In this document: positions 1 to 6,330 of the stretch, one piece after another
Layout of the letters: every line of letters begins with the position of its first letter
Numbering within the stretch: position 1 is the stretch's first letter
Source of the DNA: Solirubrobacterales bacterium
GTDB taxonomy: Bacteria > Actinomycetota > Thermoleophilia > Solirubrobacterales > Solirubrobacteraceae
NCBI GenBank assembly: GCA_019240015.1
Contig: JAFAZB010000491.1
Span: 1 to 9,445 of the forward strand
Length of the DNA stretch: 9,445 nt
Direction of reading: 5' to 3'
Notes under the pieces: generated by a model
What the model saw: the letters and a program-made list of their open reading frames with translations, nothing else
Database searches by the model: none
Told to the model about the DNA's origin: nothing
Translations under genes and position numbers: made by a program

Positions 1-1323
1 GCCCTCCTTGACTCCCAGGCCGCTGTCACCGACGCCGCCGAACGGGGTCAGCTCGGTGCGCCAGCCGGGCACCTCGCGGACGTTGACGGTGCCGGCGCGA
101 AGCTCCCGAATGCAGCGCACGATCGCCCGCCAGTCGAACGTGCACACCCCGCTGGAGAGGGCATATGGCGTGGCGTTGGCGGTGAGGATCGCCTGCTCGA
201 GGTCCTCGACGCGGATGATCGGAGCCACCGGCCCGAATGTCTCCCGCGCCACGAGCTCGGCGTCCCGCGGAACGTGATCGAGCACCGCCGGCGTCAGCAG
301 CGCGCCGTCGCGCTCGCCGCCGCACAGCAGCCGCGCTCCGTCTGCCAGCGCCCGTTCGATCCGATCCGAGATCACGGAGGCGGCCGACTCGTCGATCACC
401 GTGCCGACGTCGGTGCGCTCGTCGAGCGGGTCGCCGCAACGCAACGCCGCGGCGCCCGCAGCGACGCGCTCGGCCAGCTCGTCGGCGACCTCGCGCACCG
501 CGATGATCCGCTTGACGGCGGTGCAGCGCTGTCCAGAGTTGGCAAACGCCCCTCGGATCGCGAGCCCGGCGGCCTCCTCGAGGTCGGCGTCGGCGAGCAC
601 GATCAAGGGGTCGTTGCCTCCCAGCTCGAGCACCGCGCGGCGGTAACCGAGTCGCGCCGCGATCGACTTGCCGACCGCCACGCCGCCGGTGAACGACACC
701 AGCTCGACCGCCTCGTCTGCGAGGAAGCAATCGAGGATCGCCGCTGGATCGCCACACACGATCTGAGCCGCCGGCGCGGGGAGGCCGGCGTCAGCGAGCA
801 GCTCGCCGAGGCGCAGCGCGCTCAGCGGCGTCTTCTCGGACGGCTTCAGCACGATTGGAGCGCCGGCCGCAATCGCCGGTGCGAGCTTGTGCGCGACCTG
901 ATTGAGCGGATGGTTGAACGGCGTGATCGCGGCGACCAACCGCACCGGGACGCGCAGTGTGTGCGCCCGGCGGTCCGCTCCGCTCGGCGAGACATCGCCG
1001 GCGAATACCTCACCGTCGTCGCGGAGCGCCTCGATCGCGGCGAACCGGAACACATCGACCGCCCTCCCCACCTCGTGCGAGGTGTCCCTGAGCGACAGCC
1101 CCGATTCGAGCGAGATCAGCTCGGAGAGCTCGGCACGCGCCGCTGCCAGGCGTCCGGCGACGTCGAACAGCACCTGCGAGCGCTCGTGCCGGGAGAGGGG
1201 CGAGCCGAAGCGCGCGCCCGCGTCCAGTGCAGCCTGAACCTGCTCGGCGCCCGCCGCCGGGGCCTCGCCGACCAGCTCGCCGGTGTACGGGGATCGGATC
1301 TGGAGCGTGGAGGTCGCGGTCAT
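1..1323 (-). CDS. phnY: Phosphonoacetaldehyde dehydrogenase PhnY (3' end cut by window edge)
   Basis: NAD(P)+-dependent aldehyde dehydrogenase that should oxidise phosphonoacetaldehyde to phosphonoacetate in the cytoplasm, the step before PhnA. The 441 visible codons are open to the left edge; related enzymes are about 470-490 residues, so roughly 30-45 are missing. The aldehyde dehydrogenase core is complete: TPFNHP with Asn137, LKPSEKTP with Lys160, FTGG at 211-214, LELGGND with general-base Glu233, GQRCTA with nucleophile Cys267, and ETFGP with Glu361. The Glu-Cys spacing of 34 residues is the family norm. The stretch before Asn137 (VFAGDVSPSGADRR) and the PFGGVGDSGLG tail resemble the PhnY clade. 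The ATG overlaps the phnA stop as ATGA, which implies translational coupling and co-transcription. The substrate assignment rests on the phnA partner as much as on sequence; a related semialdehyde dehydrogenase is the alternative. Confidence 0.9.
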   Translation of the reverse strand, partial: MTATSTLQIRSPYTGELVGEAPAAGAEQVQAALDAGARFGSPLSRHERSQVLFDVAGRLAAARAELSELISLESGLSLRDTSHEVGRAVDVFRFAAIEALRDDGEVFAGDVSPSGADRRAHTLRVPVRLVAAITPFNHPLNQVAHKLAPAIAAGAPIVLKPSEKTPLSALRLGELLADAGLPAPAAQIVCGDPAAILDCFLADEAVELVSFTGGVAVGKSIAARLGYRRAVLELGGNDPLIVLADADLEEAAGLAIRGAFANSGQRCTAVKRIIAVREVADELAERVAAGAAALRCGDPLDERTDVGTVIDESAASVISDRIERALADGARLLCGGERDGALLTPAVLDHVPRDAELVARETFGPVAPIIRVEDLEQAILTANATPYALSSGVCTFDWRAIVRCIRELRAGTVNVREVPGWRTELTPFGGVGDSGLGVKEG

Positions 1324-2534
1324 GCGAGCTCGTTCAGCAACAGGTGGTGCAGGTCGCGGTTGTGCAGATCGCGCCCGGCGAGCGCGTCCTCCTTGAGCCG
1401 CTGGCAGACGATCAGGGGCACGAGCCGCTCGTGCAGCCCGCCGTGGGAGCGCAGGCAGCCCTCGAGCGCACTGAAGTCGTGGGCCGCCCGAGACTTGCCG
1501 AGCACGGTCACTCCATCCGCCAGCACGACCAGATCGCCGATTCGGTCGGCCGGCAGCTCGAAGCTCTCAGCCGCCGCCGAACGGTCGAGCACTCCCTCCA
1601 CGCCGCGCAGCGCCGCCAGCGCGCTGCGCGCGCGATCGAGCTGCGATTGATCGTCGAGGTGGACCCAGGCGAGCGAGCCCAGCGCCGCGTGGTGGGCCAC
1701 ATAGGGATCGGTGATCGGGCACAGGGTGTGTCCCCCCGCGACCCCGGCTGCGTCGAGCGCCTCATCGAGAAAACGCACGTTCGGGCTCCCGTCGGGGGAG
1801 GTCTTCGCGCGCATCCCGTGGTCGGCCACGAGCCCGACCACGAACCCCGCGTCGAGCGCGCGGCCGAGCGCCGCGTCGACGGCGCGGTAGAACTCGTCCG
1901 CGAGTGGCTGTCGAGGCGCCGCGGTGTGCTGCACGAAGTCGGTCAGCGAGACGTACACCAGCCTGGCCTGCAGCCGCGCGGCGAGCGCGAGTGACAGGTC
2001 GATCGCGTACGGCGAGAGCCGCCAGTCGTAGATCGAAGGATTGGGTCGCTCGAGCAGCGCCGTCACCGGCGTCCCATCCTCGAGCGCCTGCTCGTGCGCG
2101 CACTCTGCGCTGAACGCGGGCACGCCGCCGGCCGCGAGCAGCGCTCTGAGCTTGTCCTTGGCGGTCACGCACAGCACTGGGACCCCGGCCTCGAGCGCCT
2201 CGGCATGGATCGTGGTGGCACGCAGGAAGCTCGCGTCGGTGAGCTGCACCTCGTGGCCGTCTGCGGCGCGGTAGTGGTTGCCCGCGATTCCGTTCCGCGC
2301 CGCGCACACGCCGGTCACGATCGCGACGTTGTTGGGGTTGGTGAAGGTGGGTACCTGCGCGCGGGCGAGCGCATAGCTGCCGCCGTCCGCGAGTGCCTCG
2401 GCAACCCGCGGCATCAGTCCGCGCTCGAGCGCGTCGTCGACGTACTCGGGGTCCCAACCGTCGGCGCATACGCCGAGCACGGGTCGCGCGGGAGCGTGAT
2501 AGAGGCGGCCGTTTGCCCCGAAGGTAACCCCCAC
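1320..2534 (-). CDS. phnA: Phosphonoacetate hydrolase PhnA
   Basis: Binuclear zinc hydrolase of the alkaline phosphatase/nucleotide pyrophosphatase superfamily that cleaves the C-P bond of phosphonoacetate to acetate and phosphate. It is 404 residues from the chosen GTG; known PhnA proteins are about 400-425. Likely metal and catalytic residues are Asp25 in CADGWDP, nucleophile Thr65 in FTNPNN, Asp199 and His203 in SLTDFVQH, Asp238-His239 in ADHGM, and His364 in SHGGLH. The 39-residue gap between the two Asp groups fits my recollection of characterised PhnA. A Lys126-x-Lys128 pair (TAKDKL) may contact substrate. The frame stays open upstream to 3029, but that part is antisense to the FAD gene. 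GTG 2534 sits just before the family-like N-terminus (NGRLYHAPARP), and a TATAGT box lies 7 nt upstream. It is the first gene of a phnA-phnY unit. Confidence 0.93.
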   Translation of the reverse strand: MGVTFGANGRLYHAPARPVLGVCADGWDPEYVDDALERGLMPRVAEALADGGSYALARAQVPTFTNPNNVAIVTGVCAARNGIAGNHYRAADGHEVQLTDASFLRATTIHAEALEAGVPVLCVTAKDKLRALLAAGGVPAFSAECAHEQALEDGTPVTALLERPNPSIYDWRLSPYAIDLSLALAARLQARLVYVSLTDFVQHTAAPRQPLADEFYRAVDAALGRALDAGFVVGLVADHGMRAKTSPDGSPNVRFLDEALDAAGVAGGHTLCPITDPYVAHHAALGSLAWVHLDDQSQLDRARSALAALRGVEGVLDRSAAAESFELPADRIGDLVVLADGVTVLGKSRAAHDFSALEGCLRSHGGLHERLVPLIVCQRLKEDALAGRDLHNRDLHHLLLNELA

Positions 2535-2536
2535 GA

Positions 2537-2552
2537 GCCTGACTATACAAGT
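2537..2552 (-). promoter_or_regulatory. phnA promoter with an ACTTGT half-site; probable leaderless start
   Basis: On the minus strand a TATAGT hexamer (2547-2542) lies 7 nt before the GTG start codon of phnA, with a weak TGGTCG 17 nt further upstream. This spacing would place the transcription start at or next to the start codon, as in actinobacterial leaderless genes, and no Shine-Dalgarno sequence is visible. The -10 box overlaps ACTTGT, one half of the palindrome found at the FAD gene and at phnD. The partner half is degenerate (3 of 6 matches). Promoter and operator function are inferred. Confidence 0.5.
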
Positions 2553-2595
2553 GGGGTGCAGTGTCGACCAGCAACTCGGGTCCTGGGTCACGAGA

Positions 2596-2624
2596 TGGTC
2601 ACAGCACACCCGCTGCTCCATACT
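2596..2624 (+). promoter_or_regulatory. Candidate promoter of the FAD oxidoreductase gene
   Basis: TGGTCA (2596-2601) and CATACT (2619-2624) are separated by 17 bp, each matching 4 of 6 bases of the vegetative -35 and -10 consensus. The predicted start would lie about 7 nt before the ATG, giving an almost absent leader. This fits the lack of a ribosome binding site. The -10 box lies in the left arm of the 30-bp palindrome, where a bound repressor would block it. Confidence 0.4.
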
Positions 2625-2644
2625 TGTATTTACAAGTATGGAGC
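2615..2644. promoter_or_regulatory. Perfect 30-bp palindrome, probable GntR operator, spanning the FAD gene start codon
   Basis: The arms GCTCCATACTTGTA and TACAAGTATGGAGC are perfect 14-bp inverted repeats around a central TT. The core ACTTGTATTTACAAGT has the same geometry (ACTTGTN-NN-NACAAGT) as the site upstream of phnD. It resembles operators of HutC/UTRA-type GntR regulators, one of which is encoded at 3797-4582. The ATG of the FAD gene (2638-2640) is in the right arm. Binding by that regulator is inferred. Confidence 0.7.
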
Positions 2645-3885
2645 GTCCCTCGCAGACCGTCCGCACCCCGCTGCGGGAGTCGCGCCGCGCGATCGACGCC
2701 GACGTGTGCGTGGTGGGCGCGGGGATCGTTGGACTCGCGCACGCGCTCGAGGCGAGCGACCGGGGACTGCGCGTGGCGGTGCTGGAGCGAAGCGCGCGGG
2801 CGCTGGGAGCGAGCGTGCGGAACTTCGGCCACGGCTTCCTGGCGGCGATGGGCGACGGCGAGCCGCTGGCCTGCGCGCTGGTTGCGCGGCAGCGGTGGCT
2901 CGAGCTCGGCGCGCGGGCCGGGCTGGAAGTGCTCAGGTGCGGCAGCGTGGTGGTCGCGCGAGAGGACGATGAGCTCGAGCTGATGGCGGCCGTGGCCGGC
3001 GACCCTCGGCGTGGCGCGCGACTGATCACCGCTCGCGCCGTCGGCGAGCTCGCGCCGATTCCGCATCGCGGACTGGCTGGGGCCCTTCATGCGGCGCATG
3101 ACTTCCGCGTCGACCCGCGCCAGGCCGTGGTTCGCTTGGCCTCGCTGCTCGAGCGGGATCCGCGCGCGACGGTTCTGTGGGAGGCGCCGGTGCACGCGGT
3201 CGAGCCCGGCAGGGTCGAGTCCAGCCGCGCCAGCGTCAGAGCTCCGGTCGTGATCGTCTGCCCGGGTCCCGACTTCGACACCCTGCCCACCGAGCTGCAA
3301 CCCCAGTCCCGCGCGGTCAGCCGCTGCAAGCTCCAGATGCTGCGGGCGGCCTGCCCGCAGGGGCGCATCTACCGCCCGGCGCTCCTGACGGGGCTGAGCC
3401 TGCTTCGCTATCCGGCGTTCGCTTCCCAACCCGGCTGCGAGCGGCTGCGGACCCGGATCTCCCGTGAGCGCCCCGAGCTGATCGCGGCGGGCGTCCACCT
3501 GATCATCACGCAGCTGCCCGGTGGAGACCTGATCATCGGCGACACGCACGAGTACGGCGCGGACGTGTCACCGTTCGGCGACGAGCGGCTCGACCAGCTG
3601 GTGCTAGCCGAAGCCACGCAACTGCTGGGCGTCCCGGACCTCGAGATTCGCGAACGCTGGCACGGCGTCTACCCGGTCGCCTCAGGTAACCCGTTCCTGG
3701 TCGAGGAGCCGCTGCCAGGCGTGCGCATCGTGCAAGTGGTCTCCGGGGTGGGGATGACCACCGCGTTGGGGCTCGCCCCCCGGGTGCTCGACGGGCTCAC
3801 GGACTCGAGCCCGCTGCCTGGAGGCCCTCCGCGGCCTGGAGGGCCACGCCGGCCCGTGGCAGCGCGCTCTGATTGTGGATCGTGA
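2638..3885 (+). CDS. FAD-dependent aminophosphonate oxidoreductase (DAO/glycine oxidase fold)
   Basis: A 415-residue flavoprotein. The dinucleotide-binding motif GAGIVG is at residues 27-32 and the acidic residue closing the second strand is Glu50 (VLERS). The following GASVRNFGHGF (57-67) and C-terminal WHGVYP and SGVGMTTALGLAP segments resemble the phosphonate-associated FAD oxidoreductase family annotated as TIGR03364/HpnW-like. Characterised members oxidise N-methyl-2-aminoethylphosphonate, and some plain 2-aminoethylphosphonate, to phosphonoacetaldehyde, which is the PhnY substrate. The gene is divergent from phnA-phnY. ATG 2638 is the only sensible start, leaving about 20 residues before the Rossmann core, slightly longer than usual. 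No ribosome binding site is visible and the ATG lies in a palindrome. The Pro/Gly/Arg-rich tail from residue 387 is antisense to the end of gntR. A 1-hydroxy-2-aminoethylphosphonate oxidase is an alternative role. Confidence 0.82.
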   Translation: MERPSQTVRTPLRESRRAIDADVCVVGAGIVGLAHALEASDRGLRVAVLERSARALGASVRNFGHGFLAAMGDGEPLACALVARQRWLELGARAGLEVLRCGSVVVAREDDELELMAAVAGDPRRGARLITARAVGELAPIPHRGLAGALHAAHDFRVDPRQAVVRLASLLERDPRATVLWEAPVHAVEPGRVESSRASVRAPVVIVCPGPDFDTLPTELQPQSRAVSRCKLQMLRAACPQGRIYRPALLTGLSLLRYPAFASQPGCERLRTRISRERPELIAAGVHLIITQLPGGDLIIGDTHEYGADVSPFGDERLDQLVLAEATQLLGVPDLEIRERWHGVYPVASGNPFLVEEPLPGVRIVQVVSGVGMTTALGLAPRVLDGLTDSSPLPGGPPRPGGPRRPVAARSDCGS

Positions 3886-4582
3886 TCGCGAACGCGTCGC
3901 CGCGGTAGCGGTCGCGCGACCATTCGAGCGGCCGGCCGACGGGATCGAGTGCGCGCCGGCGCACCTCCAGGATCGGAGCTCGCCGCTGGACCGACAGCAG
4001 CGAGGCGTCCTGGGCGCTGGCTGCGATCGCGGCGATCGTCTGATGCGCCTCGCTGAATTCGATCCCGCGTTCACCCAGCTGCTCATAGACCGAGCCGCCG
4101 TCGAGGTCGCAGTCCAGCAGCAGCCGGCCGGCGGACTCCAGCAGCGTGGTGCGCTCGATCATCACCGGCTCGCCGTCGAGCAGCCGCAGGCGGGTGTACT
4201 CGAATACCCACGTACCGTCCTCGAGCCCGAGTTGCTCGGCGGCCTCCGCGCCGGCGCGGCGCCGCGCGAGCTCCAGCGTCCGTGCCGACGGGGTGCGGCC
4301 GAGCTGCCGTGCCCAGGCCGAGAACGACAGCAACTGGTCGAAGCTCTGGGATAGATCCGGGCGGCGAACCACGGGCGCCCGCCCGCGGCCGCCCACGATC
4401 AGCCCCTCGGCCCGCAACGACGCCAGCGCCTGGCGAACGGTTCCCCGCGAGACCTGGTAGCGGCTCGAGAGCCGGGACTCCGACGGCAGCGGGGAGCCAG
4501 CCGCGATCGCGCCACTCCGGATGCCGTCGCGGAGCGCCTGCGCGATCGCCGCGTGCCTGGGAACCGAGTGCAGCGAGTCCAT
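3797..4582 (-). CDS. GntR-family (HutC/UTRA) regulator of the phosphonate locus, PhnF-like
   Basis: Transcriptional regulator of 261 residues. The N-terminal winged helix-turn-helix covers about 8-75, with PLPSESRLSSRYQVSRGTVR and the recognition region through QALASLRAEGLI typical of GntR proteins. A UTRA ligand-binding domain covers about 95-236 (FEYTRLRLLDGEPVMIERT near 128-146, SVYEQLGERGIEFSEAHQTI at 164-183, PLEWSRDRYRGD at 218-229). It is the last gene of the phnD-phnC-phnE operon, 48 bp after the phnE stop. Alternative GTG starts at 4606 and 4603 would add 8 or 7 residues. ATG 4582 was chosen because the helix-turn-helix begins soon after it, but upstream ribosome binding sites are weak in every case. 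Its final 29 residues, beyond the UTRA fold, overlap the FAD gene antisense. The ligand is probably a phosphonate; repression at the ACTTGT palindromes is inferred. Confidence 0.87.
   Translation of the reverse strand: MDSLHSVPRHAAIAQALRDGIRSGAIAAGSPLPSESRLSSRYQVSRGTVRQALASLRAEGLIVGGRGRAPVVRRPDLSQSFDQLLSFSAWARQLGRTPSARTLELARRRAGAEAAEQLGLEDGTWVFEYTRLRLLDGEPVMIERTTLLESAGRLLLDCDLDGGSVYEQLGERGIEFSEAHQTIAAIAASAQDASLLSVQRRAPILEVRRRALDPVGRPLEWSRDRYRGDAFAITIHNQSALPRAGVALQAAEGLQAAGSSP
3823..3860. terminator. Two adjoining GC-rich hairpins between convergent genes, possible bidirectional terminator
   Basis: GGCCCTCC (3823-3830) and GGAGGGCC (3838-3845) form a perfect 8-bp stem with a 7-nt loop. GCCACG (3843-3848) and CGTGGC (3855-3860) form a second 6-bp stem sharing its first 3 nt with the first, so the two may be mutually exclusive. 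They sit where the FAD gene and gntR meet tail to tail. There is no T-tract, and both lie inside the overlapping coding tails, so the terminator role is only a suggestion. Confidence 0.35.
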
Positions 4583-4630
4583 GCCGATCCGCAAGTGTCT
4601 CACCACCCCGGGCCGTGCTCGCTCACAGCA

Positions 4631-5467
4631 CTACAGACGAGCGCGGAGCAGTGTCGAAATCCGCTCGATCGCCAGCACCCAGACCACCATGATCACCAGA
4701 TACGTAGCGACCACCTTGAACTGGAAGTCGTTGAGCTGGTTGTCGATCAGAAAGCCGATGCCGCCGCCGCCGACCGCGCCGAGCGTGACCGCCGAACGGA
4801 AGTTGGCGTCGAGGCGGTAGAGGGTGAGGCTGATCAGCGTGTTCTGGACGCCGGGTAGAACCGCGTGCAGGAACACCTGGAGCCGCCCCGCCCCCGCCAC
4901 CCGCAGGGCCTCCACGGGCGTCATGTCCATCTCCTCGACCGCCTCGGCGAACAGCTTCCCCTTCACCCCAATCCCGTGCAGCGTCAGCGCCAGCACCGCC
5001 GAGAACGGATTGATCCCCACCGTGATCAGGAACAGCAGCATCATGATCAGCTCGGGGATCGCCCGCAACACGGCCTGGATCCCGCGCACGAGCTCGTAGG
5101 CGGAGCGGCTCGGAGCCAGATTGCGGGCCGCCAGCGGCAGCATCAGCACCGACGCGATCACCCCGAATGCGATGCTCAGCACCGCCACACAGAAAGTGGT
5201 CACCGACGCCCTCAGCCCTTCGCCGATCGCGCCCGTGTTTGGCGGCAGGCTCGGGCCGACGATGCTGCGAAAAATCCCTTTGGAACCGAACAGACCGTTG
5301 ATCAGGTTCGAGAGCGAGCCGCCAACGTCGAGCCAAGCGAACACCAGCAGCGCGAGCAGGACCGCCGCCGCGAGCAGCTTGATCCAGCGCTCGGCGCTCC
5401 GAACAGGGCGCGCCGGCAGCGGCGGACCTGGTTGCAGGGCGCCGGCCGGGATCGGTGCGCTGGCCAT
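4631..5467 (-). CDS. phnE: Phosphonate ABC transporter permease PhnE
   Basis: Membrane-spanning subunit of the phosphonate importer, 278 residues, the usual size for PhnE. Hydrophobic segments are near 30-46, 89-113, 138-166 and 252-275. The cytoplasmic EAA-type loop that contacts the ATPase is at about 175-205 (EAVEEMDMTPVEALRVAGAG and on to VLP). The glycine-rich stretch GAVGGGGIGFLI (230-241) is typical of PhnE permeases. The frame extends upstream to 5659 but would run through phnC; ATG 5467 lies 25 bp after the phnC stop and gives a normal N-terminus. Only one permease gene is present, so the channel is probably a homodimer. It lies in the order phnD-phnC-phnE-gntR. Confidence 0.92.
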   Translation of the reverse strand: MASAPIPAGALQPGPPLPARPVRSAERWIKLLAAAVLLALLVFAWLDVGGSLSNLINGLFGSKGIFRSIVGPSLPPNTGAIGEGLRASVTTFCVAVLSIAFGVIASVLMLPLAARNLAPSRSAYELVRGIQAVLRAIPELIMMLLFLITVGINPFSAVLALTLHGIGVKGKLFAEAVEEMDMTPVEALRVAGAGRLQVFLHAVLPGVQNTLISLTLYRLDANFRSAVTLGAVGGGGIGFLIDNQLNDFQFKVVATYLVIMVVWVLAIERISTLLRARL

Positions 5468-5492
5468 GTGCTGAGTCCCGCGCGGCGCTGAC

Positions 5493-6302
5493 TCAGGCGC
5501 CGTGGAGGTGCTGGTAGAGCTCGGCCACCCGCTGCGGGCTGACTTCCGGCGGCTTCGCATCGAACACCACCTCGCCGAGCAGCATGCCGACGACGCGATC
5601 GGCGTAGCGCAGTGCGAGCTCGGGCTGGTGCAGAACGACCAGCACCCCGAGGCGGTCACGGTGGGCGAGATCCGCGAGCAGCTCCATCACGTCCTCGGCC
5701 GCGCGCGGGTCGAGCGCCGAGACGGGCTCGTCGGCGAGGATCACCGACGCCCGCTGGCAGTACGCGCGGGCGATCGCAACCCGCTGAGCCTGGCCGCCCG
5801 ACAGCGTGCTTGCGGGCTGCCAGGCCTTGTCGAGCATTCCCACCCGCTGGAGCGCCAACGCTGCCCGCTCGCGAACCTCGTGCGGGAACGCGTTCGAAGC
5901 GTAGGAACGCCGCAGGGGCAGCTCTCCGAGCGCTCCGCAACACACATTTTGCAGCGCGCTGCGTCGTCTCACCAGCGCGATTTGCTGGAACACCACCGCC
6001 GCCTCGCGACGGGCCTCGCGCAGCTCCTTGCCGCGCAGCGACGCGAGGTCACGCCCGCACAACCGGATCTCGCCGGCGTCGGGCTCGAGCAGCCTGATCG
6101 CGCAGCGCAGCAGGGTCGACTTGCCGCACCCGTTGGCGCCCAGCACGGCCACGATCTCGCCCGGCGCAAGCTCGAGGTCGACGCCCTTGAGGACCTCGGT
6201 CCCGGCGAAGCTCTTGCGCACGCCGCGGATCGAGAGCGAGTGGTCCGGGGCAACCGCCCCGGACCACTTGATCGACTCATCCTGTTGTGCCGGTCCAAGC
6301 AC
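5493..6302 (-). CDS. phnC: Phosphonate ABC transporter ATP-binding protein PhnC
   Basis: ATPase subunit of the phosphonate importer, 269 residues. Walker A is GANGCGKST (55-63), the Q-loop is FQQ (105-107) followed by the PhnC-like IALVRRRSALQNV, the signature is LSGGQ (167-171), Walker B is VILADE (187-192), the D-loop is SALD (195-198), and the switch histidine is His225 (VVLHQPE). The start is GTG 6302, 28 bp after the phnD stop, with a weak GGCGG upstream. It gives about 20 residues before the first strand (SLSIRGVRKSF). No ATG or TTG lies between this GTG and the fold, and the next GTG (codon 28) would remove part of the first strand. The extension encodes WSGAVAPDH, and that DNA is a perfect inverted repeat. 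Confidence 0.93.
   Translation of the reverse strand: MLGPAQQDESIKWSGAVAPDHSLSIRGVRKSFAGTEVLKGVDLELAPGEIVAVLGANGCGKSTLLRCAIRLLEPDAGEIRLCGRDLASLRGKELREARREAAVVFQQIALVRRRSALQNVCCGALGELPLRRSYASNAFPHEVRERAALALQRVGMLDKAWQPASTLSGGQAQRVAIARAYCQRASVILADEPVSALDPRAAEDVMELLADLAHRDRLGVLVVLHQPELALRYADRVVGMLLGEVVFDAKPPEVSPQRVAELYQHLHGA
6241..6266. repeat. Perfect 10-bp inverted repeat at the phnD-phnC junction
   Basis: TGGTCCGGGG and CCCCGGACCA flank a 6-nt loop, CAACCG. In the minus-strand mRNA this forms a strong GC-rich hairpin about 65-90 nt after the phnD stop, within codons 13-21 of phnC. Hairpins after the binding-protein gene of ABC importer operons often protect the upstream message and lower expression of the downstream genes. 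Here the element would be translated. Function is inferred. Confidence 0.6.
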
Positions 6303-6330
6303 GGGCAGCCGCCTACTGGAGCCCCATCGC

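Noticed and set aside
274..1650. Long plus-strand open frame of 458 codons opposite phnY and phnA.
   Set aside because: Its product is Arg-rich with no recognisable domain, while the minus strand encodes a complete aldehyde dehydrogenase core; it is a high-GC shadow frame.
2535..3029. Upstream extension of the phnA frame, which would make a 569-residue protein.
   Set aside because: The added part is low-complexity Arg/Ser/Thr-rich, antisense to the FAD gene, and absent from known PhnA proteins; GTG 2534 fits the family start.
2599..3549. Minus-strand open frame of 316 codons opposite the FAD gene.
   Set aside because: No family motif; the plus strand has a clear FAD-binding protein here.
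5468..5659. Upstream extension of the phnE frame.
   Set aside because: It overlaps the end of phnC and encodes Cys/Ser-rich sequence unlike a permease; ATG 5467 is correctly spaced after the phnC stop.
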